Source of the DNA: JBFEUI01 sp041547565
GTDB lineage: Bacteria; Pseudomonadota; Gammaproteobacteria; Thiohalomonadales; Thiohalomonadaceae
Length of the DNA stretch: 16,835 nt
Direction: 5' to 3'
Assembly (NCBI GenBank): GCA_041547565.1
Contig: JBFEUI010000055.1
Coordinates: 1 to 16,835 of the forward strand
Shown here: positions 1 to 8,090 of the stretch, in pieces
How positions within the stretch are numbered: position 1 is the first letter of the stretch
Layout of the letters: every line of letters begins with the position of its first letter
Made by a program: the position numbers and the translations under genes
Notes under the pieces: generated by a model
Seen by the model: only the letters and a program-made list of their open reading frames with translations
Told to the model about the DNA's origin: nothing
The model's database searches: none

Positions 1-345
1 ACGGACTTGACCCAAGTCAATTTGTTCCCGATCCTCGGCAGTAATTCGCTTGTTAGCGTATTTGCCAACTATTATTCTTTTGCAGAAGGTATTGCCAGAG
101 CCATTCTGATTCAGATGGAGCGACTTTGCACTCGCCCTTACCGCCTGCCACCCCGCCGACGGAATGTGAACCCTCATTGCATATGGATGTATTGCCATTA
201 ATTTGATGGTTAATACAGGTTTTAACGCATACTGCGTATAGGAACAGTGGTATTTACACCGAGTCTGGCGGGATAATGAGTATTGTCCATCGCGGATTAG
301 GCATCAGGGTTGGCATGATCAAAGTATGGCGTTGGGCCACGTGAG
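1..345. other. Left-edge region without a secure gene
   Basis: No convincing complete gene is seen. A minus-strand frame beginning with ATG at 177-175 stays open for 59 codons to the left edge. It reads MRVHIPSAGWQAV... and, nearer the edge, ...YANKRITAEDREQIDLGQ, which looks protein-like, but it has no SD and I do not recognise it. It could be the 5' end of a gene lying outside. A plus frame over 7-201 is also open and looks like a chance shadow. TTGAC-N4-GTCAA at 7-20 is a perfect dyad resembling an FNR/CRP-family box, but one site inside a possible coding frame is weak evidence. ACGCA-TAC-TGCGT at 225-237 is a short dyad. No good sigma70 promoter for the downstream gene was found. Confidence 0.4.
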
Positions 346-1548
346 ATGATTGAAAAGATGGAAACAGGGATTGCTGTGTTGGCCTTCGTCACCGCTACGG
401 CAATCTTTATCTTCGACCTATCCTTGCCGCTCGGTGTGGCCGCCGGCGTGCCCTATGTGGCACTGGTGCTGCTCGGTGTCTGGATGCCGGGAAGGAAATA
501 TGTCATTGCACTTGCTGTGCTGGCCACGGTGCTCACGCTGTTGGGCCTGGTGCTCTCCTCAGAAGGCGGTATCAAGTGGATGGTGTACATGAACCGTTTC
601 CTGGCACTGTTCGCGATATGGGTTACAGCTGTATTGTTGTTGCTTATCAAGAGTGCGCAGCGAAAGCTGGTGCTGGCCCGCGATGAGCTACAGCAGTATG
701 TCAATATAGTTGACCAGCATGTGATCACCTCAACGACTGATCGTCTGGGCACCATCGTCTCTGCATCGGAAGCCTTTTGCCGGGTATCGGGCTACTCGAA
801 GGACGAATTGATCGGCCAATCACACAATATTGTTCGCCACCCCGATATGCCGCGCTCCCTCTATCGGGAGATGTGGGAGCGTATTCTGGCCGGTGATGCG
901 TGGGATGGCGAGATAAAGAATCGCAAGAAAGACGGTAGTTACTATTGGGTGAAAGCACACATTGTTCCATTAAAGGATGGCACTGGGTATACCGCCGTGC
1001 GGGAAGATATTACTGACAAAAAGCGGGTTGAGCAGCTTTCGGTAACCGATACCCTGACGCAGCTTAACAACAGGATGAAGCTTGATGATGAGATGCGCAA
1101 AGAGGTGGTGCGGGCCGAACGCTATGGAGACACGTTTGCGCTCCTGCTGATGGACATTGATTACTTCAAGAGTGTGAATGATAGCTATGGTCATCAGGTC
1201 GGCGACCAGGTGCTGAGGGATACGGCGGGTATCATACGTAAAGTAGTTAGGGAATCGGATATTGCCGGGCGCTGGGGGGGTGAGGAGTTTCTGATTATAT
1301 GCCCGAAAACGACGGCTGCATGTGCTGCGGGTCTTGCCGAGCGGCTGCGCGAGGCGATCGCAACGCACAGTTTTGCGCCTGTGGGGACAACGACTGGCAG
1401 CTTTGGTGTCGTCGCATACCAACCGGGAGAAGGGGAGGGCGGGGTCATCAAGCGTGTGGATGATGCCCTGTATCAGGCCAAGGCGCAGGGCAGGAACCGT
1501 GTGGTGGTAATGGAGAGTGCAGTGAGCGGGGAAGTCGAGTCGGTATAG
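346..1548 (+). CDS. Membrane diguanylate cyclase with Aer-type PAS domain (PAS-GGDEF)
   Basis: Predicted to make cyclic di-GMP from two GTP at the inner membrane. Residues 7-101 form several hydrophobic segments. Residues about 115-225 are a PAS domain whose NIVRHPDMP, VSGY and KNRKKDGSYYWV blocks closely match the FAD-binding PAS of the aerotaxis receptor Aer, so a redox- or oxygen-linked flavin input is likely by homology. The GGDEF domain follows: DIDYFKSVNDSYGHQVGD at 270-287, active-site GGEEF at 311-315, and an RESD inhibitory I-site (RxxD) at 302-305, five residues before GGEEF. An intact active site and I-site argue for an active, product-inhibited cyclase. No EAL domain follows. The ATG at 346 has only a weak SD; the ATG at 358 is an alternative start. 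It appears monocistronic, with about 125 bp before the next gene. Confidence 0.93.
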   Translation: MIEKMETGIAVLAFVTATAIFIFDLSLPLGVAAGVPYVALVLLGVWMPGRKYVIALAVLATVLTLLGLVLSSEGGIKWMVYMNRFLALFAIWVTAVLLLLIKSAQRKLVLARDELQQYVNIVDQHVITSTTDRLGTIVSASEAFCRVSGYSKDELIGQSHNIVRHPDMPRSLYREMWERILAGDAWDGEIKNRKKDGSYYWVKAHIVPLKDGTGYTAVREDITDKKRVEQLSVTDTLTQLNNRMKLDDEMRKEVVRAERYGDTFALLLMDIDYFKSVNDSYGHQVGDQVLRDTAGIIRKVVRESDIAGRWGGEEFLIICPKTTAACAAGLAERLREAIATHSFAPVGTTTGSFGVVAYQPGEGEGGVIKRVDDALYQAKAQGRNRVVVMESAVSGEVESV

Positions 1549-1673
1549 CCACACGAGCTACAAATTCATGTCAGAGTGCAATTGTCTTTATTATTCACTA
1601 ATAATGTTTTCCGGCCCTGGGTTTATTCATGACAGTATCCCAATTGAAAATATATCTTTCCAAGGATATGGCA

Positions 1674-3230
1674 ATGAATATCGAAGATAGCTACGACGCA
1701 ATTCCATACGAATCAACGACTTTGCCTGATACGCACCCTGGGCACCTGGCCTGTCTGGCTCGTTTGTATGGGATTGATTCTGTTCCGCCCACAAACTGCA
1801 GGGTTCTGGAACTTGGCTGTGCCAGCGGAGGCAACCTGATACCCATGGCAGCCCGTTTGCCGCATAGCTCCTTTCTGGGTATTGAGTTGTCTTCTGAACA
1901 GGCGAAGGAGGGGGCATCCAGAATTGCTGAACTGGGTTTGACAAATTGCGAAATCAGGCAGGTGGATATTCTTGAACTGCAAGACGAGGGGCTTCGCTTC
2001 GACTACATCATTACACACGGGGTGTATTCCTGGTCACCGCCGCAGGTTCGTTCTCGGATAATGGAGCTATCCTCTCAGTTACTCAGTGCTAACGGCGTAG
2101 CGTACGTCAGCTATAACAGTTATCCAGGCTGGCGCATGCGTGGGATTTTACGCGATATGCTCCAGCACCAGGTGCGTGATATCCAGGCGCCTATGGCGAA
2201 ACTGCAAGCAGCGCAAAACTATCTGGATTTCATAGAGACCGGATTGGAAAAAGTGAATGCCGAACATCTGGACTACATGAAGATTGAAATCGAGCGCATT
2301 CGCAGTGAGCACCCCAGCTATCTGTATCACGAATATCTGGAAAGCTACAATGACCCCATTCTGCTGACCGACTTTGTCGGTGAGGCTAATAATCATGGTT
2401 TGGACTATATCTGCGATATTGACCTGACACTGCAATTTCCCGCCTTTATGGGGGAAGAGGCGGAACAGCTTTTGAGGACGGTTGATGACCCGCTTGAAAA
2501 GCTACAGCAGATGGACTTTTTGTCAAACCGTAATTTTCATCAAAGCCTGTTGTGTCATAAAGACCGGCTCCCTTCTCGCATACCGGATATGGGACAGTTA
2601 CGCGACTTTGCTTGGATCGCAGATTTACGACCACCTAAAAAACTGGATTTGCGTCGAGCCAGGCCGGCACCCTTCACGCACGCTGGCGGGCAAAAGTATG
2701 AAATTGTCCATCCTTTGACCAAGGCGGGCTTAGCCATTTTGTCAGAGCATTTTCCGGCGTCTGTTGCTTTTGCAGATCTGGTAAGCCAGGCGGCAAGACG
2801 GGTGCTGGGCGCTGGCGGTGGTGATATTGGGCAGCAGGACGATGAAATGCTCAATGAAATGTTTATGCTCTACGCGATGGGCATCGTACATGCAAGACCA
2901 CTGGACATGGTAAACACAGAAACTGTGCTGTCAGAATGGCAAATGGAAGTGGTTGCCCGACAGGGTATCTTGCGGGGCGATACTCATATTCCAACCTGTC
3001 ATCACGCCAGCATCAACCTGGATCAGTTCGCGACACGTACCATCGTCCACCTTGATGGTGAGACCGATAAAGAGCTGTTGCTGAAAAAACTACAGGAGGA
3101 CTTTATGCCGAGTGGTGTCCTGGAGGGGTTGGTCGATTCAAGCATGCCCGCCGATGTGTTGGCCTCTCATTTGGAAGAGCATCTGGAACAGCTTCTGGCC
3201 CTGTTTAGAAAACATGGTGTACTTGGATAA
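1674..3230 (+). CDS. Class I SAM-dependent methyltransferase with methyltransferase regulatory domain
   Basis: A 518-residue cytoplasmic protein. SAM-binding motif I, VLELGCASGG, is at about residues 44-53, followed by an acidic motif (FLGIELS) and DYIITHGVYSWSPPQ, a signature of the family carrying the MethyTransf_Reg domain. SYNSYPGWRMRGILRDML starts the segment leading into the regulatory region, and the C-terminal half (to about residue 518) is helical. The substrate is unknown in this family, so none is assigned. Start choice: AAGGA at 1662-1666 lies 7 nt before the ATG at 1674. The upstream in-frame ATG at 1629 has no SD, and the one at 1668 is too close. There is no signal peptide. It is probably transcribed alone, facing the lipase operon. 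The protein is somewhat longer than a bare methyltransferase, as expected for the two-domain family. Confidence 0.88.
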   Translation: MNIEDSYDAIPYESTTLPDTHPGHLACLARLYGIDSVPPTNCRVLELGCASGGNLIPMAARLPHSSFLGIELSSEQAKEGASRIAELGLTNCEIRQVDILELQDEGLRFDYIITHGVYSWSPPQVRSRIMELSSQLLSANGVAYVSYNSYPGWRMRGILRDMLQHQVRDIQAPMAKLQAAQNYLDFIETGLEKVNAEHLDYMKIEIERIRSEHPSYLYHEYLESYNDPILLTDFVGEANNHGLDYICDIDLTLQFPAFMGEEAEQLLRTVDDPLEKLQQMDFLSNRNFHQSLLCHKDRLPSRIPDMGQLRDFAWIADLRPPKKLDLRRARPAPFTHAGGQKYEIVHPLTKAGLAILSEHFPASVAFADLVSQAARRVLGAGGGDIGQQDDEMLNEMFMLYAMGIVHARPLDMVNTETVLSEWQMEVVARQGILRGDTHIPTCHHASINLDQFATRTIVHLDGETDKELLLKKLQEDFMPSGVLEGLVDSSMPADVLASHLEEHLEQLLALFRKHGVLG

Positions 3231-3285
3231 TTAAAGTGTTCGCTGATTATATGGGTAATGAGTCAGAACACAGTGAATGTTAAGT

Positions 3286-3312
3286 TGCAGTAGTGTCACT
3301 GCACACTTTATT
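3286..3312 (+). terminator. Possible terminator of the methyltransferase gene
   Basis: TGCAGT (3286-3291) pairs with ACTGCA (3298-3303) around a 6-nt loop, followed by a T-rich stretch (CACTTTATTT). The stem is short and the T-run interrupted, so this is weak, but the position (about 55 nt after the stop) fits. Confidence 0.3.
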
Positions 3313-3350
3313 TGAAAAACGAGCGGCCAATTCTTTATGTGAAAGGCCGC
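3313..3350 (-). terminator. Likely rho-independent terminator of the lipase operon
   Basis: GCGGCC (3323-3328) and GGCCGC (3345-3350) form a GC-rich 6-bp stem, with further TTC/GAA pairing in the loop. Read on the minus strand, the stem is followed by CGTTTTTCAAAT, a T-run as expected. It lies about 115 nt past the lipase stop, between convergent genes. Confidence 0.5.
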
Positions 3351-3464
3351 CCATTTGTCCAAGGTATAGGCATCCTGGCTCAGAATGCTTCCGCTGTCTC
3401 TGCCAGCCCCGATTTCTGCTTCGGACTTTCATCTTGCCTCGATAGGAACGAGGGAAAAGTCGGT

Positions 3465-4832
3465 TTATCTTGACACTTTTCGAAGGTGGTATGCGTCATC
3501 TTTATAGTCAATGATGACCGTATCTTCCCCAGGCTTGACGTTGTTTATCTCGAGCGTGACATCATCCTTGCCATCTCTTACGACCCGTGCTTTGACTGAG
3601 TGGTGATGCCCGTTTGCGAGTTGGATTATGCCCCTCTTGCCGTGGCTGAGATCGGAAGGTGTTGAGTGAACATCAGGCAATCCGTCGACTACCGCACGGA
3701 ACTTAACATCGTGGCTCTTAAGATGATTTTCCACAAATATCGTTGGATGTATGTAGGGAATAGCGTAGTCGCCACTGCGATGGTCTTTTAATATCAAGTC
3801 CAGCACGTCCGTCTTTTCCTGTTCGAGCCTGATGTGGCTGGAACAGAAGTTGGAAACATGCCTGCCCGTGTAGATCTTCTTTGAGTACGGTGCCCCGGGG
3901 AAAACCTGGCGGAAGGTCTTTACTACCCCGTCCGATTCATCCGAATACGCCTGTTTCTCGCTGCAACGAAAGCGAATGGCCAGCAGCGGGACCTGATGGC
4001 CGTCGATGTTCATGGAGGTATAGGGATGATTACGGTTGAACTTCTCCGTTTGACTTATACCGAGGTCATCCACCGCGTCGCTGGTATGCGCAGCGGTACC
4101 TGCGGCCCCCTGCCCCTGGTGGGGCGTCGCCAGGGTGTAGATGCGCTCAATCTTCTCTGCACCCTTCAGCCCCTTGCTGACTAGATAGCGGATGTCCAGG
4201 CCGCCCATGCTGTGCGTGACGACCCTTAGCGAACGGTCCGGTATGTCGCATTGCGCTGCGGCCTTTGAAATGTATGCCGAGAGCATGTGTGCCCGCTTCA
4301 CAATGGAACCGTCCTGAGAGACGCTGGTTCTGAATACGCGCCATTCCTTGTTTTGTGCATGGTGGGCGAATGTCTTCCACACGCCCTGCTTGCTGTTGAG
4401 GCCATGGGCGAAGAGTATCGCCGGCTTAGAGGTGTTCTTGTTGCATCCGCTCAGGTCGGCCTTGATGTGGGGTTCGTCATTGATCTTGTATTCGCCGTTT
4501 TGATGCCAGATGTAAAGGTTTTCCCCGCAATGGCGATGGGCCGTCAGTTTGTGTCCGTGCCTGTTTTTGAGGTAGACATCGCCGTCTTTGTCGATAACGT
4601 GTTTGACGCGAATTTCGAAGTTCTTCGGTTTCCCGTCGTGATTACAGTCGTCGATATGCACGTAGTTGGCCGTATGGCCGTGTAGCGTCTTGTGTTTGTC
4701 ATGCCCTGTGATATCGACCTCGAACTTAAGATGTTTGCTGGTCTGGTTGATAAAGGTGATATGGTGTGAGTCATGCCCGGCGAATGCAGTAGTCGTGCAG
4801 CAAAGGAGGAGGGTCAAAAGGTATCGTTTCAT
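3465..4832 (-). CDS. Secreted lipase-like alpha/beta hydrolase
   Basis: A 455-residue exported protein. The signal peptide is MKRYLLTLLLCCTTTAFA, cut near residue 18. Residues about 20-125 are an unusual His-rich domain of unknown role. The hydrolase core follows: oxyanion-type AILFAHGLNS at 138-147, nucleophile motif THSMGG at 206-211 (Ser208), and LATPHQG at 234-240. SDGVV (Asp301) and CSSHIRLEQ (His333) are the best candidates for the other two catalytic residues, placed as in triacylglycerol lipases of the Pseudomonas/Burkholderia type. A beta-rich tail of about 90 residues ends the protein. It likely hydrolyses lipid or other esters outside the cytoplasm; the substrate is not determined. 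It is the second gene of an operon, 18 bp after the lipoprotein gene. No foldase (Lif) gene is adjacent, unlike classical Pseudomonas lipases. Confidence 0.85.
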   Translation of the reverse strand: MKRYLLTLLLCCTTTAFAGHDSHHITFINQTSKHLKFEVDITGHDKHKTLHGHTANYVHIDDCNHDGKPKNFEIRVKHVIDKDGDVYLKNRHGHKLTAHRHCGENLYIWHQNGEYKINDEPHIKADLSGCNKNTSKPAILFAHGLNSKQGVWKTFAHHAQNKEWRVFRTSVSQDGSIVKRAHMLSAYISKAAAQCDIPDRSLRVVTHSMGGLDIRYLVSKGLKGAEKIERIYTLATPHQGQGAAGTAAHTSDAVDDLGISQTEKFNRNHPYTSMNIDGHQVPLLAIRFRCSEKQAYSDESDGVVKTFRQVFPGAPYSKKIYTGRHVSNFCSSHIRLEQEKTDVLDLILKDHRSGDYAIPYIHPTIFVENHLKSHDVKFRAVVDGLPDVHSTPSDLSHGKRGIIQLANGHHHSVKARVVRDGKDDVTLEINNVKPGEDTVIIDYKDDAYHLRKVSR

Positions 4833-4850
4833 AATGTATTTCCCTATAGG

Positions 4851-5420
4851 TTATTCTTCTTCATCGTCTGAGTCGTCGCTGTCTTCACTATCGGAGACAG
4901 CGTTGTCATCGCGGCTACCTGTCTCGACATTCTGGAGCGCTCCGCTCACCGCAAGACCGCCTACGCCGGACACGCTGTCGTGCTCGTTCCTGGCGATGTC
5001 CGCGGCATAGCCTAAGAAAAGTTTGTAGATGCCAAGTGTGGTTTCCTGATCTGCATTGAGGTTGATCGACAGTTCGCAGGCCCGGTACATCATTTCTCGC
5101 ACGATGAGCACCATGGGACTGCGGCCGCCCAGCGCCAGTGCGCCACTGCTGCTCTGCTCACCGACAGCCTCGTTACCCGTCCCGATGACGAAGCCGCTGG
5201 CAGAATCACTTTCCACGTCTGACTCGCGATATGCGCAGAATTTTTCGGTATGGCCGTTTTCCTTGATGTAGGTAACCTTGGCCGCGTTGTCGATGATGAC
5301 CGCATCCACGCCTTCCCTGTCGATGTGTTTGGCTGTGAGTTGAGCGGGGACGCTGCATCCGGCCAATGCCACCGCGGTCGCTACCCCCAGTGTGACCTTG
5401 AGGGATGATAGAATGTCCAT
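4851..5420 (-). CDS. Acid-tailed lipoprotein of unknown function
   Basis: The protein has a lipoprotein signal, MDILSSLKVTLGVATAVALA then Cys (lipobox LAGC), so it is predicted to be membrane-anchored. I do not recognise the family. The mature part is mixed in character, and the last 15 or so residues are almost only Asp, Glu and Ser (DSEDSDDSDDEEE), a rare, very acidic tail. The start was set at the ATG at 5420 because this gives a normal lipoprotein signal. A GTG at 5486 and an ATG at 5456 are in frame and would add 22 or 12 residues before it; an SD-like AAGGA sits just 2 nt before 5420, closer than ideal, so the start is uncertain. It is the first gene of the operon with the lipase-like hydrolase, which suggests a linked envelope role, perhaps as partner or inhibitor (inference only). 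Confidence 0.72.
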   Translation of the reverse strand: MDILSSLKVTLGVATAVALAGCSVPAQLTAKHIDREGVDAVIIDNAAKVTYIKENGHTEKFCAYRESDVESDSASGFVIGTGNEAVGEQSSSGALALGGRSPMVLIVREMMYRACELSINLNADQETTLGIYKLFLGYAADIARNEHDSVSGVGGLAVSGALQNVETGSRDDNAVSDSEDSDDSDDEEE

Positions 5421-5486
5421 AGTCCTTGCCCCGAGATTGACGATAAATCCGCCCATCTTGCCACCAATGTCTGCGAAAAAACTCAC

Positions 5487-5738
5487 TTATGTGCGACTGC
5501 TGCGGGTTGTCCGGAAATATCGGGATCCGTACACAAAAAACCGTGTCAGATAGCAATTGCTTCTAATAATGGTTACTAGTGCCTTTTTGGCTCAATTTTC
5601 GTGGTTGAGAAAAATGATACAGATCAGCAAAACCAAAGAATATTTTAGCGTGACCAACCATTGAATAGCCTGTGTTGTGTGCTATTAATTTGTTGTTAGC
5701 ACTTATTGTCTAGGTGTGAGTATTTAAGGTGGCGTGTC
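5487..5738. promoter_or_regulatory. AT-rich divergent intergenic region with promoter candidate
   Basis: This region separates the lipoprotein/lipase operon (minus) from the beta-barrel gene (plus). The part from about 5560 is AT-rich. TTGAAT (5661-5666) and TATTAA (5683-5688), separated by 16 nt, are a possible plus-strand promoter about 50 nt before the beta-barrel SD. Matches to the consensus are moderate. Confidence 0.35.
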
Positions 5739-6368
5739 ATGAAAAATCCTATTGTTGTTATTGGAATAATTACGTTATCTGTCATTCTTTCGTATCCATC
5801 CGTCGCACAGGAAACCAGTGGCTATATAGGTATTGGTTTCGGTCAGACTTATGTTGATTCAGGTATTTCAAATGTGACAGGGTCTGGTGAGCTGGATGAA
5901 GGGGCTACTGATGGTAAGTTCTTTTTAGGATTGAATCTGGCTGATAAATTCTCTGTTGAACTCGAATACTTCAAAATGAGTCATGAAACAGTTGATATGC
6001 GCCTGAATGCCGGTGACACATTTGAGTTTGACGATACTACATACATAGCGCTTGTTAATGGTGTGTATGTGAATGCCGACGGAAGAATAATTGCGCTATC
6101 CGGTCGGTATAACCATAGGGTTGGTGATAAGATGACCCTTTTCGGGCGTTTGGGCTTGGCCGACTGGGATATAGATATCAAGATGCGCGCATCAGGCTAT
6201 GGATCAGATACTGATAACAGGAATGGAACTGACCTTATGTGGGGGTTGGGTGTCTCCTATGATGTGACTAAAAACGTTTTCATCGGCGCTCAATACGAAC
6301 ATATAAATTTAAGCGATGGTCTTAATAGCATCGCATATTTAACTGCTGATGTGGGTTACAGGTTTTGA
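5739..6368 (+). CDS. Outer-membrane beta-barrel protein (OmpA-like barrel, OMP_b-brl type)
   Basis: A 209-residue protein with signal peptide MKNPIVVIGIITLSVILSY and a likely cut after SVA, before QETSG. The mature part has alternating hydrophobic/polar beta strands rich in Gly, Tyr and Asp: SGYIGIGFGQTYVD, KFSVELEYFKMS, GRIIALSGRYNHRVG, LMWGLGVSYDVT, VFIGAQYEHINLS. It ends YLTADVGYRF with the terminal Phe recognised by the Bam machinery. This fits an eight-stranded surface-exposed barrel with no periplasmic OmpA C-terminal domain. Its function is unknown (adhesion, permeability or a stability role). The start at 5739 is firm: AAGGTGG lies 6 nt before the ATG, while the longer in-frame start at 5706 has no SD. 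Codon use is AT-rich relative to the neighbours. It may be co-transcribed with the BamE-like gene 48 nt downstream. Confidence 0.85.
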   Translation: MKNPIVVIGIITLSVILSYPSVAQETSGYIGIGFGQTYVDSGISNVTGSGELDEGATDGKFFLGLNLADKFSVELEYFKMSHETVDMRLNAGDTFEFDDTTYIALVNGVYVNADGRIIALSGRYNHRVGDKMTLFGRLGLADWDIDIKMRASGYGSDTDNRNGTDLMWGLGVSYDVTKNVFIGAQYEHINLSDGLNSIAYLTADVGYRF

Positions 6369-6416
6369 AAAATGTAAACAGTGCCAGTGATAAATCGTTT
6401 CTGATATTCATGAATA

Positions 6417-6971
6417 ATGCTAGCTGACACTGTTTTTCCTTCTCTGCTGAAATATACTGTTTCAGCATGTTTGTCCGTTATTCTGTTTATTTCGCTCTGG
6501 CCGTCCGCTGTTACAGCCCTGGATGTCGATCTTGGTCGCTGTGAGGTTGGCGGCATCCCCTTTGAGCGTGCGCTGAAAAAAGATCAAGAGGGAAATTTCA
6601 CGCCCGAGGCTGAAATGCTGTTTACGCAATCCCCGGCTAACGGCATTTACCTTGGTATGTGCTTTGCCGATGTTCGGCATGGTCAGGCGATGCTGATCAA
6701 ACTGGTACCGCAGGACACACTTAAGTCGCCACAGCTCATACCCAGAATCACCTACGGTATGAACAGAACGGAGATCGAGACACTCTTCGGGCAACCTGAT
6801 GTTCATCAGGCAGGCCAGCGCTACAAACAGATCCTGCTCTCGGGAAACAGGATGGGAAGCAGGGGAAGGTGGGCCGGGCTCTGCCCCGGTTTTACTGTGC
6901 AATTCACGTTTGACGATGAAGCAGGGCTTACGCGGATAGTGGTCCTGCCCATGGATGTGCGTGCGCCCTGA
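6417..6971 (+). CDS. Exported protein with BamE/SmpA-like motif
   Basis: A 184-residue protein. The N-terminus (about residues 11-35, LKYTVSACLSVILFISLWPSAVTA) is a signal peptide with a likely cut after VTA, before LDVD. There is no lipobox, so it is not a lipoprotein. Residues about 108-137 read ITYGMNRTEIETLFGQPDVHQAGQ..., the Gly-Met-x-x-x-E-x-x-x-L-x-Gly-x-Pro pattern of SmpA/BamE-type domains (BLIP-like fold). The mature protein has conserved-looking Cys residues. I assign a periplasmic BamE-like role only as inference; it is not the true BamE lipoprotein. The start at 6417 has no clear SD. It sits 48 nt after the beta-barrel gene, so the two may form a unit. The stop is followed by a stretch shared with the rsgA terminator region. 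Confidence 0.7.
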   Translation: MLADTVFPSLLKYTVSACLSVILFISLWPSAVTALDVDLGRCEVGGIPFERALKKDQEGNFTPEAEMLFTQSPANGIYLGMCFADVRHGQAMLIKLVPQDTLKSPQLIPRITYGMNRTEIETLFGQPDVHQAGQRYKQILLSGNRMGSRGRWAGLCPGFTVQFTFDDEAGLTRIVVLPMDVRAP

Positions 6972-6997
6972 AATACAGGGGGTGCATCCTTTATTAT

Positions 6998-7049
6998 ATA
7001 AATGAATAAATAGCGGGTGGAGAGAGAATCCAAGACTCTCCGCCCGCTA
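6998..7049 (-). terminator. Rho-independent terminator of rsgA
   Basis: TAGCGGGTGGAGAG (7011-7024) pairs with CTCTCCGCCCGCTA (7036-7049), 13 of 14 matched plus one G-U, around an 11-nt loop. On the minus strand the stem is followed by TTTATTCATTTAT (7010-6998). It begins directly beyond the rsgA stop at 7053. Confidence 0.85.
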
Positions 7050-7052
7050 GTG

Positions 7053-8090
7053 TTAGCCTTCCTGATTCCGTTTGCTTTCCATGACAGAGCGGACATAACG
7101 CCCAAACTTACGGTCGCGCGCCCGCCTCTCTGCCAGGGTCGCACTGTTGAAGGCCTGTTCCCTCATGAGCTTGAGGTAACTGGACAGTCGTCTTTCATCC
7201 AGCTTTCCACCATCAATGGCCGCCCTGACAGCGCATCCCGGTTCGCCCTGATGGCTGCAATCGGAAAATCGACAGTGAGTGGCCAATTGTGCAATTTCCG
7301 CGAAGGTCTCCTCAACACCATGCTCGCAATCGCTAAGCTGCAGCTCCCTCATGCCGGGTGTGTCGAGTAGCAAACCTCCGGCTGCGAGCAGATGAAGCGA
7401 TCTGCCTGTCGTGGTGTGACGCCCTTTGTCGTCATCGTCCCTTATTGCGTGAGTCTTTTGTACTTGCTCACCCGACAAGGTATTAATCAGCGTTGACTTG
7501 CCGACACCGGAGGAGCCCAGCAGTGCAACGGTTTGACCCGTCATGCACCACGTCTCCAGTTGGCTGACGCTTTCTGCATCAAGGCTGTTGACTGCAACCA
7601 CATCGAGCGACCGCTCAAGAGACTGTGCCTGTTCGATATAGTTGTCGGGGGCGTCACAGCAATCGATCTTGGTCAGTACGATGACAGGCTCCACCCCCGC
7701 CTCATTGGCCAGCGCCAGATAGCGCTCGATGCGGTTGAGGTTGAAGTCCTGGTTCATCGAACTGACGACAAATACCGTGTCGATGTTTGCTGCAATCAAT
7801 TGTGTCGTGACCTTGCTGCCTGCGGCCTTGCGTGCAAACAGGGATGAACGCTCCAGCAGACGGTTAAACCTTCCTTCAGTATCGAGAAGAATCCAGTCGC
7901 CGACTGTCATCGCCGGCATGGATGGCGTTATGGGTAAGGTCCGGTTGCCATCGCCGGCCAGCAGGTGAAATAGCGAACGCTCCTGCCCGACTATCCTGGC
8001 CGGCGTGTATGCCTCCCACTGTTCAAGAGAGAGCTGTTGCTGGAAAAAGTGGTGCCATCCCAGTTGAGATGGAGTGTATTGATTGGTCAT
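7053..8090 (-). CDS. rsgA: Ribosome small-subunit-dependent GTPase A (RsgA/YjeQ)
   Basis: Circularly permuted GTPase that acts late in 30S subunit assembly, checking the decoding centre and releasing assembly factors when it hydrolyses GTP. The protein has 345 residues, close to the family's usual length. An N-terminal OB-fold (about 30-110) is followed by G motifs in permuted order: TKID (G4) at 140-143, GSSGVGKST (G1) at 192-200, GRHTTT (G2) at 223-228 and DTPGMRE (G3) at 243-249. The C-terminal zinc site is CRFSDCSHQGEPGC at 273-286, with Cys273, Cys278, His280 and Cys286 as ligands. The start at 8090 has an SD, AGGGG (8096-8100), 5 nt upstream, embedded in a hairpin of the leader described separately. 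Confidence 0.97.
   Translation of the reverse strand: MTNQYTPSQLGWHHFFQQQLSLEQWEAYTPARIVGQERSLFHLLAGDGNRTLPITPSMPAMTVGDWILLDTEGRFNRLLERSSLFARKAAGSKVTTQLIAANIDTVFVVSSMNQDFNLNRIERYLALANEAGVEPVIVLTKIDCCDAPDNYIEQAQSLERSLDVVAVNSLDAESVSQLETWCMTGQTVALLGSSGVGKSTLINTLSGEQVQKTHAIRDDDDKGRHTTTGRSLHLLAAGGLLLDTPGMRELQLSDCEHGVEETFAEIAQLATHCRFSDCSHQGEPGCAVRAAIDGGKLDERRLSSYLKLMREQAFNSATLAERRARDRKFGRYVRSVMESKRNQEG

Noticed and set aside
7..20. TTGAC-N4-GTCAA dyad as an FNR/CRP-type box
   Set aside because: Single site, no promoter or gene oriented to use it, and it lies in a possible coding frame.
7..201. 64-codon plus-strand ORF
   Set aside because: No SD, overlaps an equally open minus frame, and its sequence resembles no family I know.
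6376..6435. AAACAGTG (6376-6383) and CACTGTTT (6428-6435), followed by T, as a terminator between the barrel and BamE-like genes
   Set aside because: Loop of about 44 nt spans the start codon of the second gene; too long for a convincing terminator.
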